Part shown: positions 1 to 6,484 of the stretch, one piece after another
How the letters are laid out: the number at the start of each line of letters is the position of its first letter
Numbering within the stretch: the stretch's first letter is position 1
NCBI GenBank assembly: GCA_947631075.1
Contig: CANRJU010000112.1
Span: 1 to 7,949, forward strand
From: an uncultured Lachnospiraceae bacterium
Lineage (GTDB): Bacteria > Bacillota > Clostridia > Lachnospirales > Lachnospiraceae
Length of the DNA stretch: 7,949 nt
Direction of reading: 5' to 3'
Translations under genes and position numbers: made by a program
The notes under the pieces: generated by a model
Database searches by the model: none
Seen by the model: only the letters and a program-made list of their open reading frames with translations
Told to the model about the DNA's origin: nothing

Positions 1-1
1 T

Positions 2-202
2 CATAATAGTAAGGGTGGCTGGGATGTAAAACGAGGTGGCTCCCAGCGCTCCAGTGGACATTATAAAACTAAAGAAGCCGCAATTAAGGCTGGTAGAGTT
101 ATAAGTAAAAACCAGAAAACGGAGTTCCTTATTCACGGAAAAGACGGGCGTATTCAAAGTGCTGATAGTCACGGTGGTGATCCTTGTCCGCCAAGAAGGT
201 AG
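2..202 (+). CDS. DUF2188 domain protein, 3' end (5' truncated by window edge)
   Basis: An open frame runs from the window edge to a TAG at 200-202 and gives 66 residues with no start codon, so the gene begins upstream. The visible protein carries hallmarks I recognise from DUF2188: a GGWDVKRGG segment near the start, a KTKEAAIKAGRVISKNQ helix, then FLIHGKDGRIQSADSHGGDPCPPRR at the C-terminus, close to the family's usual IHGKDGRI...DSHGNDP.PP ending. Probably only about ten residues are missing, because the family is about 65-80 residues long. It is a small soluble protein of unknown function with no signal or membrane segment. Base composition is more AT-rich than in the genes to the right. 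It is convergent with proS, with a hairpin between them. Family call is fairly firm; function is unknown. Confidence 0.8.
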   Translation, partial: HNSKGGWDVKRGGSQRSSGHYKTKEAAIKAGRVISKNQKTEFLIHGKDGRIQSADSHGGDPCPPRR

Positions 203-334
203 TCATGATAACATGTGCATAACGGGTGGCCTGAATAAGTTCTATGATGGTTAACTCTCGGAGATTTGTTTTTTCTCTACTTGTAGGCTTAGCCATTTTG
301 AGTTTACAGGTATAGTCCGTGATTGTCAAACTAT

Positions 335-383
335 AAAGGAATCAGCCATACCCGGATTGATTTCCGAGTATGCTGGTTCCTTT
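335..383. terminator. Putative bidirectional terminator between DUF2188 gene and proS
   Basis: An imperfect inverted repeat pairs 335-351 (AAAGGAATCAGCCATAC) with 368-383 (GTATGCTGGTTCCTTT). It has one G-U wobble and one bulged C, and a CGGA/TCCG extension in the loop. The AAAGGAA/TTCCTTT base puts U-rich sequence on the 3' arm in either direction. It lies about 130 nt after the DUF2188 stop and about 55 nt after the proS stop, where a shared terminator would be expected. The U tract is short, so confidence is moderate. Confidence 0.5.
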
Positions 384-438
384 GTTGCACCCCTGTTTTA
401 TTGTGAACTGCTGAAGATGCCCTCTTTTTTACTATAAT

Positions 439-2175
439 TCAGCACTTCTCATTGATTTCCTGCATCATCTGCTCAATCAGCGCCTTTACGGTGGGAACGA
501 CTTCGTCCAGCGCCACTTTTTCCTGGACGGATTTATCCCGGCTGGAGAGTTCCACGACAGACTCCTTCATGTTGCGGGGACTGACGACCAGACGGATCGG
601 CACGCCCAGAAGGTCCGCGTCGGAGAACATAACGCCTGGACGGACATTCCGGTCGTCGTAAATCACCTCAATGCGCTCCTTTTTCAAGGCATCGTAGAGC
701 TGGTCGGCATAAGTCTTTGACTCCGCGTCATCGGAGCGCAGGCAGCACAGGTGAACCTGCCAGGGCGCGATGGAAATCGGCCAGATCGGGCCGTATTCAT
801 CGTGATGCGCCTCGCACACGGAGGCCGCCAGACGGCCCACGCCGATACCGTAGCATCCCATAATCGGATAGTGGGAATTTCCCTCCGCATCCAGATACTG
901 CATGTTCATAGACTTAGTGTACTTGGTGCCCAGCTGGAAGATGTTGCCTACCTCAATGCCGCGGGAGAGATGAATCTTTTTCTGCCCGCACTTAGGACAG
1001 ATGCCGTCTTCGACGATTTTGGCCACATCTACATAGGAGGCGTCCTTTACATCCCGCTCCATGCACAGTCCGGTGTAGTGGTATTCCTCCTCATTGGCGC
1101 CGCAGGAGAGGTTATTGGTCCTCTCCAGGGAGCGGTCATATACAACAGTGAAATCGCCCTCCACATGAAGGCCGACCGGGCCGATATATCCGGCGTGCAA
1201 GCCGCACTCCGGCGTGATGACAGCCGGGTGGATTGCCTCGCCCAGATAATTGGTCAGCTTTGTCTCGTTGATGTCCAAATCGCCCCGGATAAATACGACC
1301 ACATAGTCGTCCGTCATATTTTTCTGGTAAACGACCGCCTTGCAGGACTTCTCAAGCGGCGAGTGGAGGAAGTCGCAGATCTCCTCAATCGTGTGGATAT
1401 CCGGCGTGTAGACCTTGGTCAGCTCCTCGTCAGAGGCGTCCTTTTCATTTTCAATAATGCTTTCCGCCGCTTCCATGTTCGAGCGGTAATCGCACGCGTC
1501 GCAGATGGCGATGGAGTCCTCGCCCACCGGGGTGAGCAGCATGTACTCGTGGGCCAGGCTGCCGCCCATCATGCCGGAATCCGAGGCAACGGTGACAACC
1601 TCCGGGATGCCGGCCCTGGCAAAAATCCGGTTGTAGGCGTCGTAGCAGATCTGATAATAGCGCTCCAGATCCTCCTGCGAGGTGTGGAAGGAATAAGCGT
1701 CCTTCATGGTAAATTCCCGGACGCGGATCAATCCGGCCCTCGGCCTGGCCTCGTCCCGGAACTTGGTCTGAATCTGATAGATCATAAAGGGATAGTTGTT
1801 ATAGCTTTTGGCGTAATCCCGCACCAGATGAACCGCGGCCTCCTCGTGTGTCATGCCCATGACCATCTTGGTGCCGTTGCGGTCTGAAAAGCGGAGCAGC
1901 TCGCTGCCGACGCTCTCGTATCGCCCGGACTCATCCCAGAGAGAGGCAGGCAGGGATACCGGAAAGAGCACCTCCTGGCCATCGATGGCGTCCATTTCCT
2001 CGCGGAGAATGGCCTCTATCTTCTGGCAGATCCGCTTGAGCGGCGTGTACTGGGAATAGATTCCCTTGGCTACATCCTTTATGTATCCGCCCCGGACCAT
2101 CAGGGCGTGGCTCTCAATGACGCAGTCGCTTGGTTTTTCCTTAAAGCGCTCGCCTACTAGCTTGTCAAGTTTCAT
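439..2175 (-). CDS. proS: Prolyl-tRNA synthetase, bacterial type with editing (INS) domain
   Basis: A cytoplasmic class II aminoacyl-tRNA synthetase that charges tRNA-Pro with proline. It has 578 residues, close to the roughly 570 of the E. coli-type enzyme. Domains in order: N-terminal catalytic part with THEE at 109-112 and class II motif 2 around 139-164 (FRDEARPRAGLIRVREF); the YbaK-like INS editing domain, about 225-395, framed by C225/C228 and C393/C396, with a lysine in CKAVVY (residue 279) where E. coli has its editing lysine; GIEVGNIFQLGTKYT at 406-420; motif 3 MGCYGIGVGR at 439-448; and an anticodon-binding domain from about 470. The frame stays open 31 codons further upstream, but I start at the ATG preceded by TGGAGG with a 5-nt gap; the extension would run through the promoter. 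It is monocistronic and divergent from the HAD gene. No T-box is seen. Identity is near certain. Confidence 0.98.
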   Translation of the reverse strand: MKLDKLVGERFKEKPSDCVIESHALMVRGGYIKDVAKGIYSQYTPLKRICQKIEAILREEMDAIDGQEVLFPVSLPASLWDESGRYESVGSELLRFSDRNGTKMVMGMTHEEAAVHLVRDYAKSYNNYPFMIYQIQTKFRDEARPRAGLIRVREFTMKDAYSFHTSQEDLERYYQICYDAYNRIFARAGIPEVVTVASDSGMMGGSLAHEYMLLTPVGEDSIAICDACDYRSNMEAAESIIENEKDASDEELTKVYTPDIHTIEEICDFLHSPLEKSCKAVVYQKNMTDDYVVVFIRGDLDINETKLTNYLGEAIHPAVITPECGLHAGYIGPVGLHVEGDFTVVYDRSLERTNNLSCGANEEEYHYTGLCMERDVKDASYVDVAKIVEDGICPKCGQKKIHLSRGIEVGNIFQLGTKYTKSMNMQYLDAEGNSHYPIMGCYGIGVGRLAASVCEAHHDEYGPIWPISIAPWQVHLCCLRSDDAESKTYADQLYDALKKERIEVIYDDRNVRPGVMFSDADLLGVPIRLVVSPRNMKESVVELSSRDKSVQEKVALDEVVPTVKALIEQMMQEINEKC

Positions 2176-2180
2176 GTTTT

Positions 2181-2186
2181 CCTCCA
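2181..2186 (-). promoter_or_regulatory. Ribosome binding site fixing the proS start
   Basis: On the minus strand TGGAGG lies 5 nt before the ATG at 2175. This decides for MKLDKL as the N-terminus over the longer in-frame start at 2268, which lies inside the predicted -10 region and has no Shine-Dalgarno sequence. Confidence 0.85.
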
Positions 2187-2258
2187 TTCTTTTCTGTAAG
2201 CAGAGCGGGGTGAAATTTCCCGTCTGTCTGAAAATTTTCTTTAAAAAATACCTTTTCC

Positions 2259-2287
2259 ATGTTAGCATTATCCGTTGGTTTTGTCAA
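2259..2287 (-). promoter_or_regulatory. Sigma-A promoter of proS
   Basis: On the minus strand TTGACA (2282-2287, a perfect -35) is followed after exactly 17 nt by TAACAT (2259-2264, 4 of 6 to TATAAT). Transcription would begin near 2252 and leave a leader of about 75 nt. That is too short for a T-box riboswitch, so proS is probably not controlled by tRNA-Pro charging through such an element. Confidence 0.75.
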
Positions 2288-2342
2288 ATAAAAGGAGATT
2301 CTTCATCTCTTGTGGCATCGCTTGTGCTGAATAAGTTCGGGG

Positions 2343-2371
2343 ATGACAAGAGGGGCCGTTCGTGGTAGAAT
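2343..2371 (+). promoter_or_regulatory. Sigma-A promoter of the HAD phosphatase gene
   Basis: ATGACA (2343-2348, 5 of 6 to TTGACA) and TAGAAT (2366-2371, 5 of 6) are separated by 17 nt. A TG at 2363-2364 forms an extended -10. The start would be near 2378, giving a leader of roughly 100 nt before the ATG at 2476. A small hairpin (CCCA/TGGG with a short extension, about 2402-2420) lies in that leader. Confidence 0.75.
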
Positions 2372-2475
2372 GAAACAGGTCAGTAGCTGGCGTGGGGAAA
2401 TGCCCATATTTTTGGGTATGTTTCAGCCATGAAAAAGGTGCTGGGAAAGAAAAGAATGAAGAATGAGGATTAGTC

Positions 2476-3126
2476 ATGAAATACGATGCGGTAATTTTTG
2501 ATTTGGATGGTACTTTATTAAATACATTAGAGGATCTGGCGGACGCGGTGAACGAGGCGCTGAAAAGTCACGATATGCCGACAAGGTCTCTGGATGAGGT
2601 CCGGCAGTTTGTGGGAAATGGCATACGGAAGCTGATTGTTCGGGCGGTGCCGGAGGGGACGGATCAGAAGCTCACAGAGGATGTGCTGGCTGAATTTCGC
2701 AGGTACTATGCCGCTCACTGTCAGGACAAGACGGTTCCCTATGAAGGCATTGAAGAGCTTCTTGTAAAATTGAAGAAAATGGGAATCAAGACGGCGGTGG
2801 TTTCCAACAAGGCGGATTTCGCGGTAAAGGAGCTGATGCCGGTGTACTTTCCGGGGCTGATTCATGTGGCTATGGGAGAAAATGAGGAGGCGGGAATCAA
2901 AAAGAAGCCGTCGCCGGAAATGGTGTGGCGGGCGCTGGAGCTTCTCGCCTGCGGCCGGGAGAGGGCGCTGTATGTGGGAGATTCGGACGTGGACGTGCAG
3001 ACGGCGGCCAATGCGGGGATTCCGTGCGTCAGCGTCACCTGGGGATTCAGGGGAGAGGAGTTCCTGCGCCGGCACGGAGCAGAGACGATCATAGACCGAC
3101 CGGATCAGCTGCTTCCGCTGCTTTAA
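2476..3126 (+). CDS. HAD-family hydrolase, phosphoglycolate phosphatase-like (Gph/PpaX type)
   Basis: A soluble haloacid dehalogenase-superfamily phosphatase of 216 residues, the usual length for the Gph/PpaX subgroup. All four motifs are visible: motif I with nucleophile D9 and acid D11 in FDLDGTLLNT; an alpha-helical cap at about 15-85 carrying the LEDL and QFVGNGIRKLI pattern typical of phosphoglycolate phosphatases; motif II serine S110 in VVSNK; motif III lysine K144 in KKKPSP; motif IV in GDSDVD at 168-173. The family removes phosphate from 2-phosphoglycolate or, in PpaX, from pyrophosphate, and many members are promiscuous, so the substrate is not settled. GAGGA lies 6-7 nt before the ATG. 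It has its own promoter and is followed by a strong terminator, so it appears to be a single-gene unit. Family membership is very secure; the exact substrate is inference. Confidence 0.9.
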   Translation: MKYDAVIFDLDGTLLNTLEDLADAVNEALKSHDMPTRSLDEVRQFVGNGIRKLIVRAVPEGTDQKLTEDVLAEFRRYYAAHCQDKTVPYEGIEELLVKLKKMGIKTAVVSNKADFAVKELMPVYFPGLIHVAMGENEEAGIKKKPSPEMVWRALELLACGRERALYVGDSDVDVQTAANAGIPCVSVTWGFRGEEFLRRHGAETIIDRPDQLLPLL

Positions 3127-3200
3127 TATAATTTAGGGTAAAGCAATGAAAAAAGCGGATGAAACAGAATAAAACAATATATAACAGTAAAAAACAGTTA

Positions 3201-3239
3201 AAAAAACGGCATGGACACCTGGCATCCATGCCGTTTTTT
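3201..3239. terminator. Strong bidirectional intrinsic terminator
   Basis: A perfect 15-bp inverted repeat pairs 3201-3215 (AAAAAACGGCATGGA) with 3225-3239 (TCCATGCCGTTTTTT) around a 9-nt loop. The six A and six T flanks give a U tract whichever way it is read. It sits between the stop of the HAD gene (3126) and the convergent stop of the lipoprotein gene (3275), so it can end both transcripts. Confidence 0.93.
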
Positions 3240-3274
3240 GACAAATAGGAAAATTCTCCCTGCGGGAAACTGTC

Positions 3275-3769
3275 TTACCGCTTTTTGCCCGTTTTTTTGT
3301 TGTTCTTATTCGTCGTATCCGCAGTGCCAGAGGCACGGTCTTTAGAGCTGTCATCGACGCTGTCTGCTGCGTTCTTGGCGGTGTCGTCCACGGCATCGCT
3401 GGCGTCGTCCACGGCGTCGCTAGCGCCATCCGCTACATCCTTAGCGCCCTCGCCGACGCCTTCTACCGCGTCGCCTACGCCCTCGCCGACGCCTTCAACG
3501 ATATCACTCACGCCTTCGCCGACGCCGTCCGCGGTGTCCTTTATTCCCTCGCCGACGCCATCCGTGACATCCTTTACACCGTTTCCGGCGTCCTCACCAA
3601 TGTCCCCTGCGTCCTCGCCGATATCCGACGCGTCGTTTCTGACGTCCTTGGAGACGTTTGAGTCTGTAGTGTCCTGAGGCGCTGTAGCGCTGTTGATCCG
3701 GTCGCCGCAGCCCACCATGATGACGGCAAGGCAGAGCGCCGCCAAACTGGTCAAAATTTTATTTTTCAT
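3275..3769 (-). CDS. Acidic repeat lipoprotein (hypothetical)
   Basis: I do not recognise a named family. The 164-residue product starts with a short basic stretch (MKNK), a hydrophobic core at about 5-19 and a lipobox ending MVGC, predicting cleavage before C21 and lipid anchoring on the outer face of the membrane. The mature part is low-complexity and strongly acidic. Two DIGEDAG heptads (about 49-62) precede four 11-residue units beginning GVGEG (71-81, 82-92, 93-103, 104-114), then two DASDAVD heptads (about 116-129), a Ser/Asp/Thr-rich stretch and a basic tail KNNKKTGKKR. Such a 7/11 pattern suits an extended amphipathic helix or coiled coil. The start is set by GGAGG 8 nt upstream; an ATG 15 nt earlier overlaps that site. 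It follows psd by 73 bp, so it may be the last gene of the lipid operon or have its own weak promoter (CATAAT at 3805-3810 on the minus strand, no clear -35). Confidence 0.75.
   Translation of the reverse strand: MKNKILTSLAALCLAVIMVGCGDRINSATAPQDTTDSNVSKDVRNDASDIGEDAGDIGEDAGNGVKDVTDGVGEGIKDTADGVGEGVSDIVEGVGEGVGDAVEGVGEGAKDVADGASDAVDDASDAVDDTAKNAADSVDDSSKDRASGTADTTNKNNKKTGKKR
3417..3603. repeat. 33-bp in-frame tandem repeats within the lipoprotein gene
   Basis: The 11-mer TCGCCGACGCC occurs exactly at 3450, 3483, 3516 and 3549, each 33 nt apart; it encodes the GVGE part of the protein repeat on the minus strand. Degenerate units continue the same phase at 3417 and 3582. Sequence between the exact cores has diverged, so this is an old in-frame duplication rather than a fresh array. 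Confidence 0.9.
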
Positions 3770-3777
3770 GACTGTTT

Positions 3778-3783
3778 CCTCCA
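3778..3783 (-). promoter_or_regulatory. Ribosome binding site fixing the lipoprotein start
   Basis: TGGAGG on the minus strand lies 8 nt before the ATG at 3769. The alternative ATG at 3784 is part of this site, so it cannot be the main start, and the shorter product gives a cleaner signal peptide (MKNK plus hydrophobic core). Confidence 0.8.
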
Positions 3784-3842
3784 TTTTCTTTGCATTACAG
3801 TCCTATTATGACCAGTTTTTATAAAATTATTTATGAATATTT

Positions 3843-4706
3843 TTATGCTGTTGTTCCGAGAACGTGTCCCTGTAAAATCTGGGTCTCGTACCCATTTTTG
3901 GTATTTTGCAAAAGATCCTCTCTGGGAGCCGCGGCGTCCCTGGCGGTAATGAGTATGATGGTAGAGCCGCCGTACTCAAAAAAGCCCTTTTCCTCGCCCC
4001 GCCGGACGATGTCGCTCTCTTTGTGGTTGTGGATTTTCCCCACCAGGAGAGCGCCCACTTCCATCTGAATGAAAGGCCCGAACTCCTTGGAGTGGATGAC
4101 CGTGTATTCTCTGGTGTTTTCCTTATAAATAGGAAGATGGTCGTTGGCGATGGGATTCACCGTGTGAAAAATTCCCGGTATGTGGTAATTCCTCGACTGC
4201 CTGCCGGAAGCGGCATAGACATACCGGTGGTAATCGTTTACCGTCAGCCGCAGGATATAGGCGTATCCGCCTTGAAACATCTCCGCCAGCTTCCGGCTTC
4301 TCAGGAGCGAGCGGAGGGAGTATTCGGTATTTTTTACGGAAAATACCGAGTTTTTGTGAATTTTATACACCGAGGCCCGGCAGTCGCAGGGACTGATGAG
4401 CAGGGACGGATCGTCCGGAATCGGCCGCCGCCCCTCCTTGATCTTCCGGGTAAAAAAATCGTTAAAAGAAGTATAGGTCCTATTTTCATACGCGGACATG
4501 TCGATGTGGCTGTTCTCAATAAATCGCTGAATCAGCCCGACAGAGTGGGGAGAGGAGAGAAACTTCCCCGCCAGCTCGGATACGCCGGGGCGCACCAAGG
4601 GTTTCAAGGAGAGCCTTCCTATTGCGCTGCGGTAGAGAAACTCCAGCATTTTGTCCTGCTTAGAAGTCTGATGAACTACTTTTCCACTTAAATCTATATA
4701 ATCCAT
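3843..4706 (-). CDS. psd: Phosphatidylserine decarboxylase proenzyme
   Basis: It converts phosphatidylserine to phosphatidylethanolamine at the cytoplasmic membrane using a pyruvoyl group made by self-cleavage. The protein has 287 residues. The cleavage motif is GGST (246-249; LGST in E. coli), so S248 would become the pyruvoyl residue, with a beta chain of about 247 residues and a 40-residue alpha chain. Other family landmarks: FNDFFTRKIK (81-90), SPCDCRASV (105-113) where the usual motif reads P.D(G/A), NDYHRY (157-162), HTVNPI (181-186), and QMEVGALLVGKI (214-225). The second histidine of the E. coli DYHRVH motif is replaced by valine at 163, probably a subfamily trait. GAGG lies 8 nt before the ATG. 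The start is only 15 nt after the pssA stop, so the two are surely cotranscribed and catalyse consecutive steps. Identity is near certain. Confidence 0.98.
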   Translation of the reverse strand: MDYIDLSGKVVHQTSKQDKMLEFLYRSAIGRLSLKPLVRPGVSELAGKFLSSPHSVGLIQRFIENSHIDMSAYENRTYTSFNDFFTRKIKEGRRPIPDDPSLLISPCDCRASVYKIHKNSVFSVKNTEYSLRSLLRSRKLAEMFQGGYAYILRLTVNDYHRYVYAASGRQSRNYHIPGIFHTVNPIANDHLPIYKENTREYTVIHSKEFGPFIQMEVGALLVGKIHNHKESDIVRRGEEKGFFEYGGSTIILITARDAAAPREDLLQNTKNGYETQILQGHVLGTTA

Positions 4707-4721
4707 TTGTTAAACCTCGTT

Positions 4722-5351
4722 TTAAAATACGTTGAAAATTTTCAGCATCACCACGGCCACGAAAAGCATCATAAGCGCCACCACCGCATTGTTCGGTTTC
4801 TGGATGCGGAAACGGCAGATGTACAGGATGGCCACCAAAAGCAGCATGCCCGCCAGTATGACGTGGAATGTTCCCGCGGACACAAGGGGATGGAACAGGT
4901 AGGCCACCGGAAAGATAATGGTAATCGATGTGATGGGAAGTCCGGTGTAGTATTTCTTTTCCCCTGCCTCCGAGGGCGCCTTCTGGTGCTTTAGCTCCTC
5001 TAACATGTTAAAATAGGCCAGGCGGATGGCGCCGCAGATGACAAAGAGAATCTCCACCGCGATCCCCCAAGGCTCCCGCAGTCCCATCTGATAGCAGAGG
5101 ACGGCCGGAGTCACGCCGAAACAGACCATGTCGCAGAGGGAGTCGATCTGCACGCCGAAGATCTCCATCTCTCTCGTGCGGTTTTTCATGGCTCTGGCTA
5201 TTTTCCCGTCAAAGGTATCGCACGCGCCCGCCAGCGCCAGGCAGAAAATCGCCGCCTCGTAGCGCCCGTTGCAGGCAAGAGTGATGCCGAAAATAGAGAA
5301 CGCCACTCCCAGATAGGTCACTATTACAGAATAATTATAAAATCCGATCAT
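4722..5351 (-). CDS. pssA: CDP-diacylglycerol-serine O-phosphatidyltransferase
   Basis: An integral membrane enzyme joining CDP-diacylglycerol and L-serine to give phosphatidylserine and CMP. The 209-residue protein shows the CDP-alcohol phosphotransferase signature D45..D48-G49..A52-R53, then G66...D70...D74, which binds the metal and CDP. The spacing between AR and G is 12 residues rather than the usual 8, through an extra KNRTRE-type segment; I recall the same arrangement in clostridial Pss proteins. Serine-specific context follows: RLAYFN at 110-115 and KKYYTGLP at 132-139, resembling the RLARFN and F.GLP motifs of PssA. Several hydrophobic segments follow (about 8-26, 31-44, 94-113, 140-155, 161-178, 187-206). 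A GAGGAGG-type ribosome site lies a few nt before the ATG. It sits between the flippase-like gene (48-bp gap) and psd (15-bp gap). Confidence is high; a different alcohol acceptor is unlikely given psd next door. Confidence 0.95.
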   Translation of the reverse strand: MIGFYNYSVIVTYLGVAFSIFGITLACNGRYEAAIFCLALAGACDTFDGKIARAMKNRTREMEIFGVQIDSLCDMVCFGVTPAVLCYQMGLREPWGIAVEILFVICGAIRLAYFNMLEELKHQKAPSEAGEKKYYTGLPITSITIIFPVAYLFHPLVSAGTFHVILAGMLLLVAILYICRFRIQKPNNAVVALMMLFVAVVMLKIFNVF

Positions 5352-5399
5352 ATTGCCCCTCCTCGTATTTCTGAGTGAACTGTGTCCACGCTATACTCC

Positions 5400-6449
5400 T
5401 CAGTTTTTTTTGCTCGCAGGCTTTTTCACACTTTTTACTGTCAAGTGTGTAATAAATGATATTATGCCGCTCACCAGGATCAGGATGTAGTAGCTGAATC
5501 CGCGGCTGACCATCATGGAGGCGGTAGCGGCCGTGAGCCCGCCAAAGACAGGCGTAAAAATCAAAAGGTACAGCCGTTCGCTGATTCCCATCCCCCCCGG
5601 CAGCGGCAGCATATCCACGGAGATGGAGATGATGGACTGGAGGATGGTAATCGTCCAGGCGTCAAGCTCGTGAAGGCCGAAACTGCGGTACACCACATAG
5701 GTAATGAAAAACAGGAAAAACCGCTGTATAAACGAGATCACGGTGGTGTTAAAAATAACCAGCTTGTGTCCCTTTAAAAATACCGAGGCGGCCTTGTAAA
5801 CCTCCATGGAATTTTCCAAACGCTCCGCCCGGTTGTTCTTCTCCTTCATCAGACGCAGTTTTTTCAGCAGCGCGAAGCCCTTGGTGATGAGGAATTTGGC
5901 AGTCTCCGGGAGAAAGACCAAAAGGCTCATAAAGGACACGCAGAACACGTTCAGCGCCACGCCCAGATACAGGAAAAACTGGACCTCCGCCGGCAGCGTG
6001 AGGACGAGCCCCTGTCCGAACAGAATCAGTCCCACGCCCGCAAAGACCAGAACGAACTTGTACTCAATCGTCACGAGCATCAGTACGATAGTGGCAGTGG
6101 GGATGTCGATGCCCTGCTTGTTCATGTAATAAATCTGCATGGGCTGTCCCCCGGTGGCCGATGGTGTAATACAACTGTAGAAAAAACCTACAAAGGAGTA
6201 CCGTATACAGTTGAACAGCGGGACACGGATGTGGACCGCGTGGAGCAGGTACTTGATGATGACGGACTCGCTGCACACATACAAAATCACTAAAACAAAG
6301 CCAATCACAAGAAAAATGGGCGCGATGTCCCGCAGTATGTCAATAATGTCCCCCAGATCCTGATCCTTGAATATGGCCCACACCGTAACGGCTAACAGGG
6401 CAATCAGAAAAAGGGCGTTTAAAAGATTCTTCCTCGTTTTGCTGCTCAC
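5400..6449 (-). CDS. LPG_synthase_TM / UPF0104 flippase-like membrane protein
   Basis: A polytopic membrane protein of 349 residues resembling the transmembrane part of MprF, AglD and YbhN (lysylphosphatidylglycerol synthase TM family, TIGR00374-like). Visible hallmarks are FVGFFYSCITPSATGGQP at 86-103 and DMLPLPGGMGISE at 279-291, the two conserved loops of the family. Hydrophobic segments fall at about 10-27, 43-60, 84-96, 118-148, 157-180, 229-255, 265-281, 295-313 and 317-337. A charged cytoplasmic-looking stretch (194-212) divides the halves, and the tail is lysine-rich. There is no soluble aminoacyl transferase domain, so it is not a complete MprF. The start is GTG with an AGGAGA site 5-6 nt upstream; no better ATG exists nearby. 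Its position between the PAP2 gene and pssA suggests it moves or handles a phospholipid, but the substrate is inferred only from context. Confidence 0.88.
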   Translation of the reverse strand: MSSKTRKNLLNALFLIALLAVTVWAIFKDQDLGDIIDILRDIAPIFLVIGFVLVILYVCSESVIIKYLLHAVHIRVPLFNCIRYSFVGFFYSCITPSATGGQPMQIYYMNKQGIDIPTATIVLMLVTIEYKFVLVFAGVGLILFGQGLVLTLPAEVQFFLYLGVALNVFCVSFMSLLVFLPETAKFLITKGFALLKKLRLMKEKNNRAERLENSMEVYKAASVFLKGHKLVIFNTTVISFIQRFFLFFITYVVYRSFGLHELDAWTITILQSIISISVDMLPLPGGMGISERLYLLIFTPVFGGLTAATASMMVSRGFSYYILILVSGIISFITHLTVKSVKKPASKKN

Positions 6450-6484
6450 AGGATTCTCCTTTTATATATAGTATTTGCGTACTA

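Noticed and set aside
129..329. Minus-strand open frame of 66 codons overlapping the DUF2188 end
   Set aside because: It begins at TTG without a Shine-Dalgarno site, its internal ATG also lacks one, and its last third is antisense to the clearly recognisable DUF2188 C-terminus. I recognise no family.
409..444. TGCTGAA/TTCAGCA inverted repeat overlapping the proS stop codon
   Set aside because: Only 7 bp with a 22-nt loop and no T tract after it; the hairpin at 335-383 is a better terminator candidate.
751..1887. Long plus-strand open frame (378 codons) opposite proS
   Set aside because: It is fully antisense to a well-conserved proS. Its composition (many Ala, Val, Arg, His) is what the complement of a GC-biased gene gives, and it shows no family motif or ribosome site.
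2176..2268. 31-codon N-terminal extension of ProS
   Set aside because: It includes the -10 region, has no ribosome site, and the known family N-terminus fits MKLDKL after TGGAGG.
3417..3603. CRISPR-like regular spacing
   Set aside because: The 33-nt period is the codon-level repeat of a protein; there are no distinct spacers, no palindromic repeat and no cas genes.
3285..3677. Plus-strand open frame with repeated SPTPS residues
   Set aside because: The repeats mirror the acidic repeats of the lipoprotein on the other strand. The lipoprotein has a signal peptide, lipobox and strong ribosome site; the antisense frame has only an apparent hydrophobic start.
3906..4691. Plus-strand open frame of 261 codons opposite psd
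   Set aside because: It is antisense to psd, whose GGST and other motifs are unmistakable.
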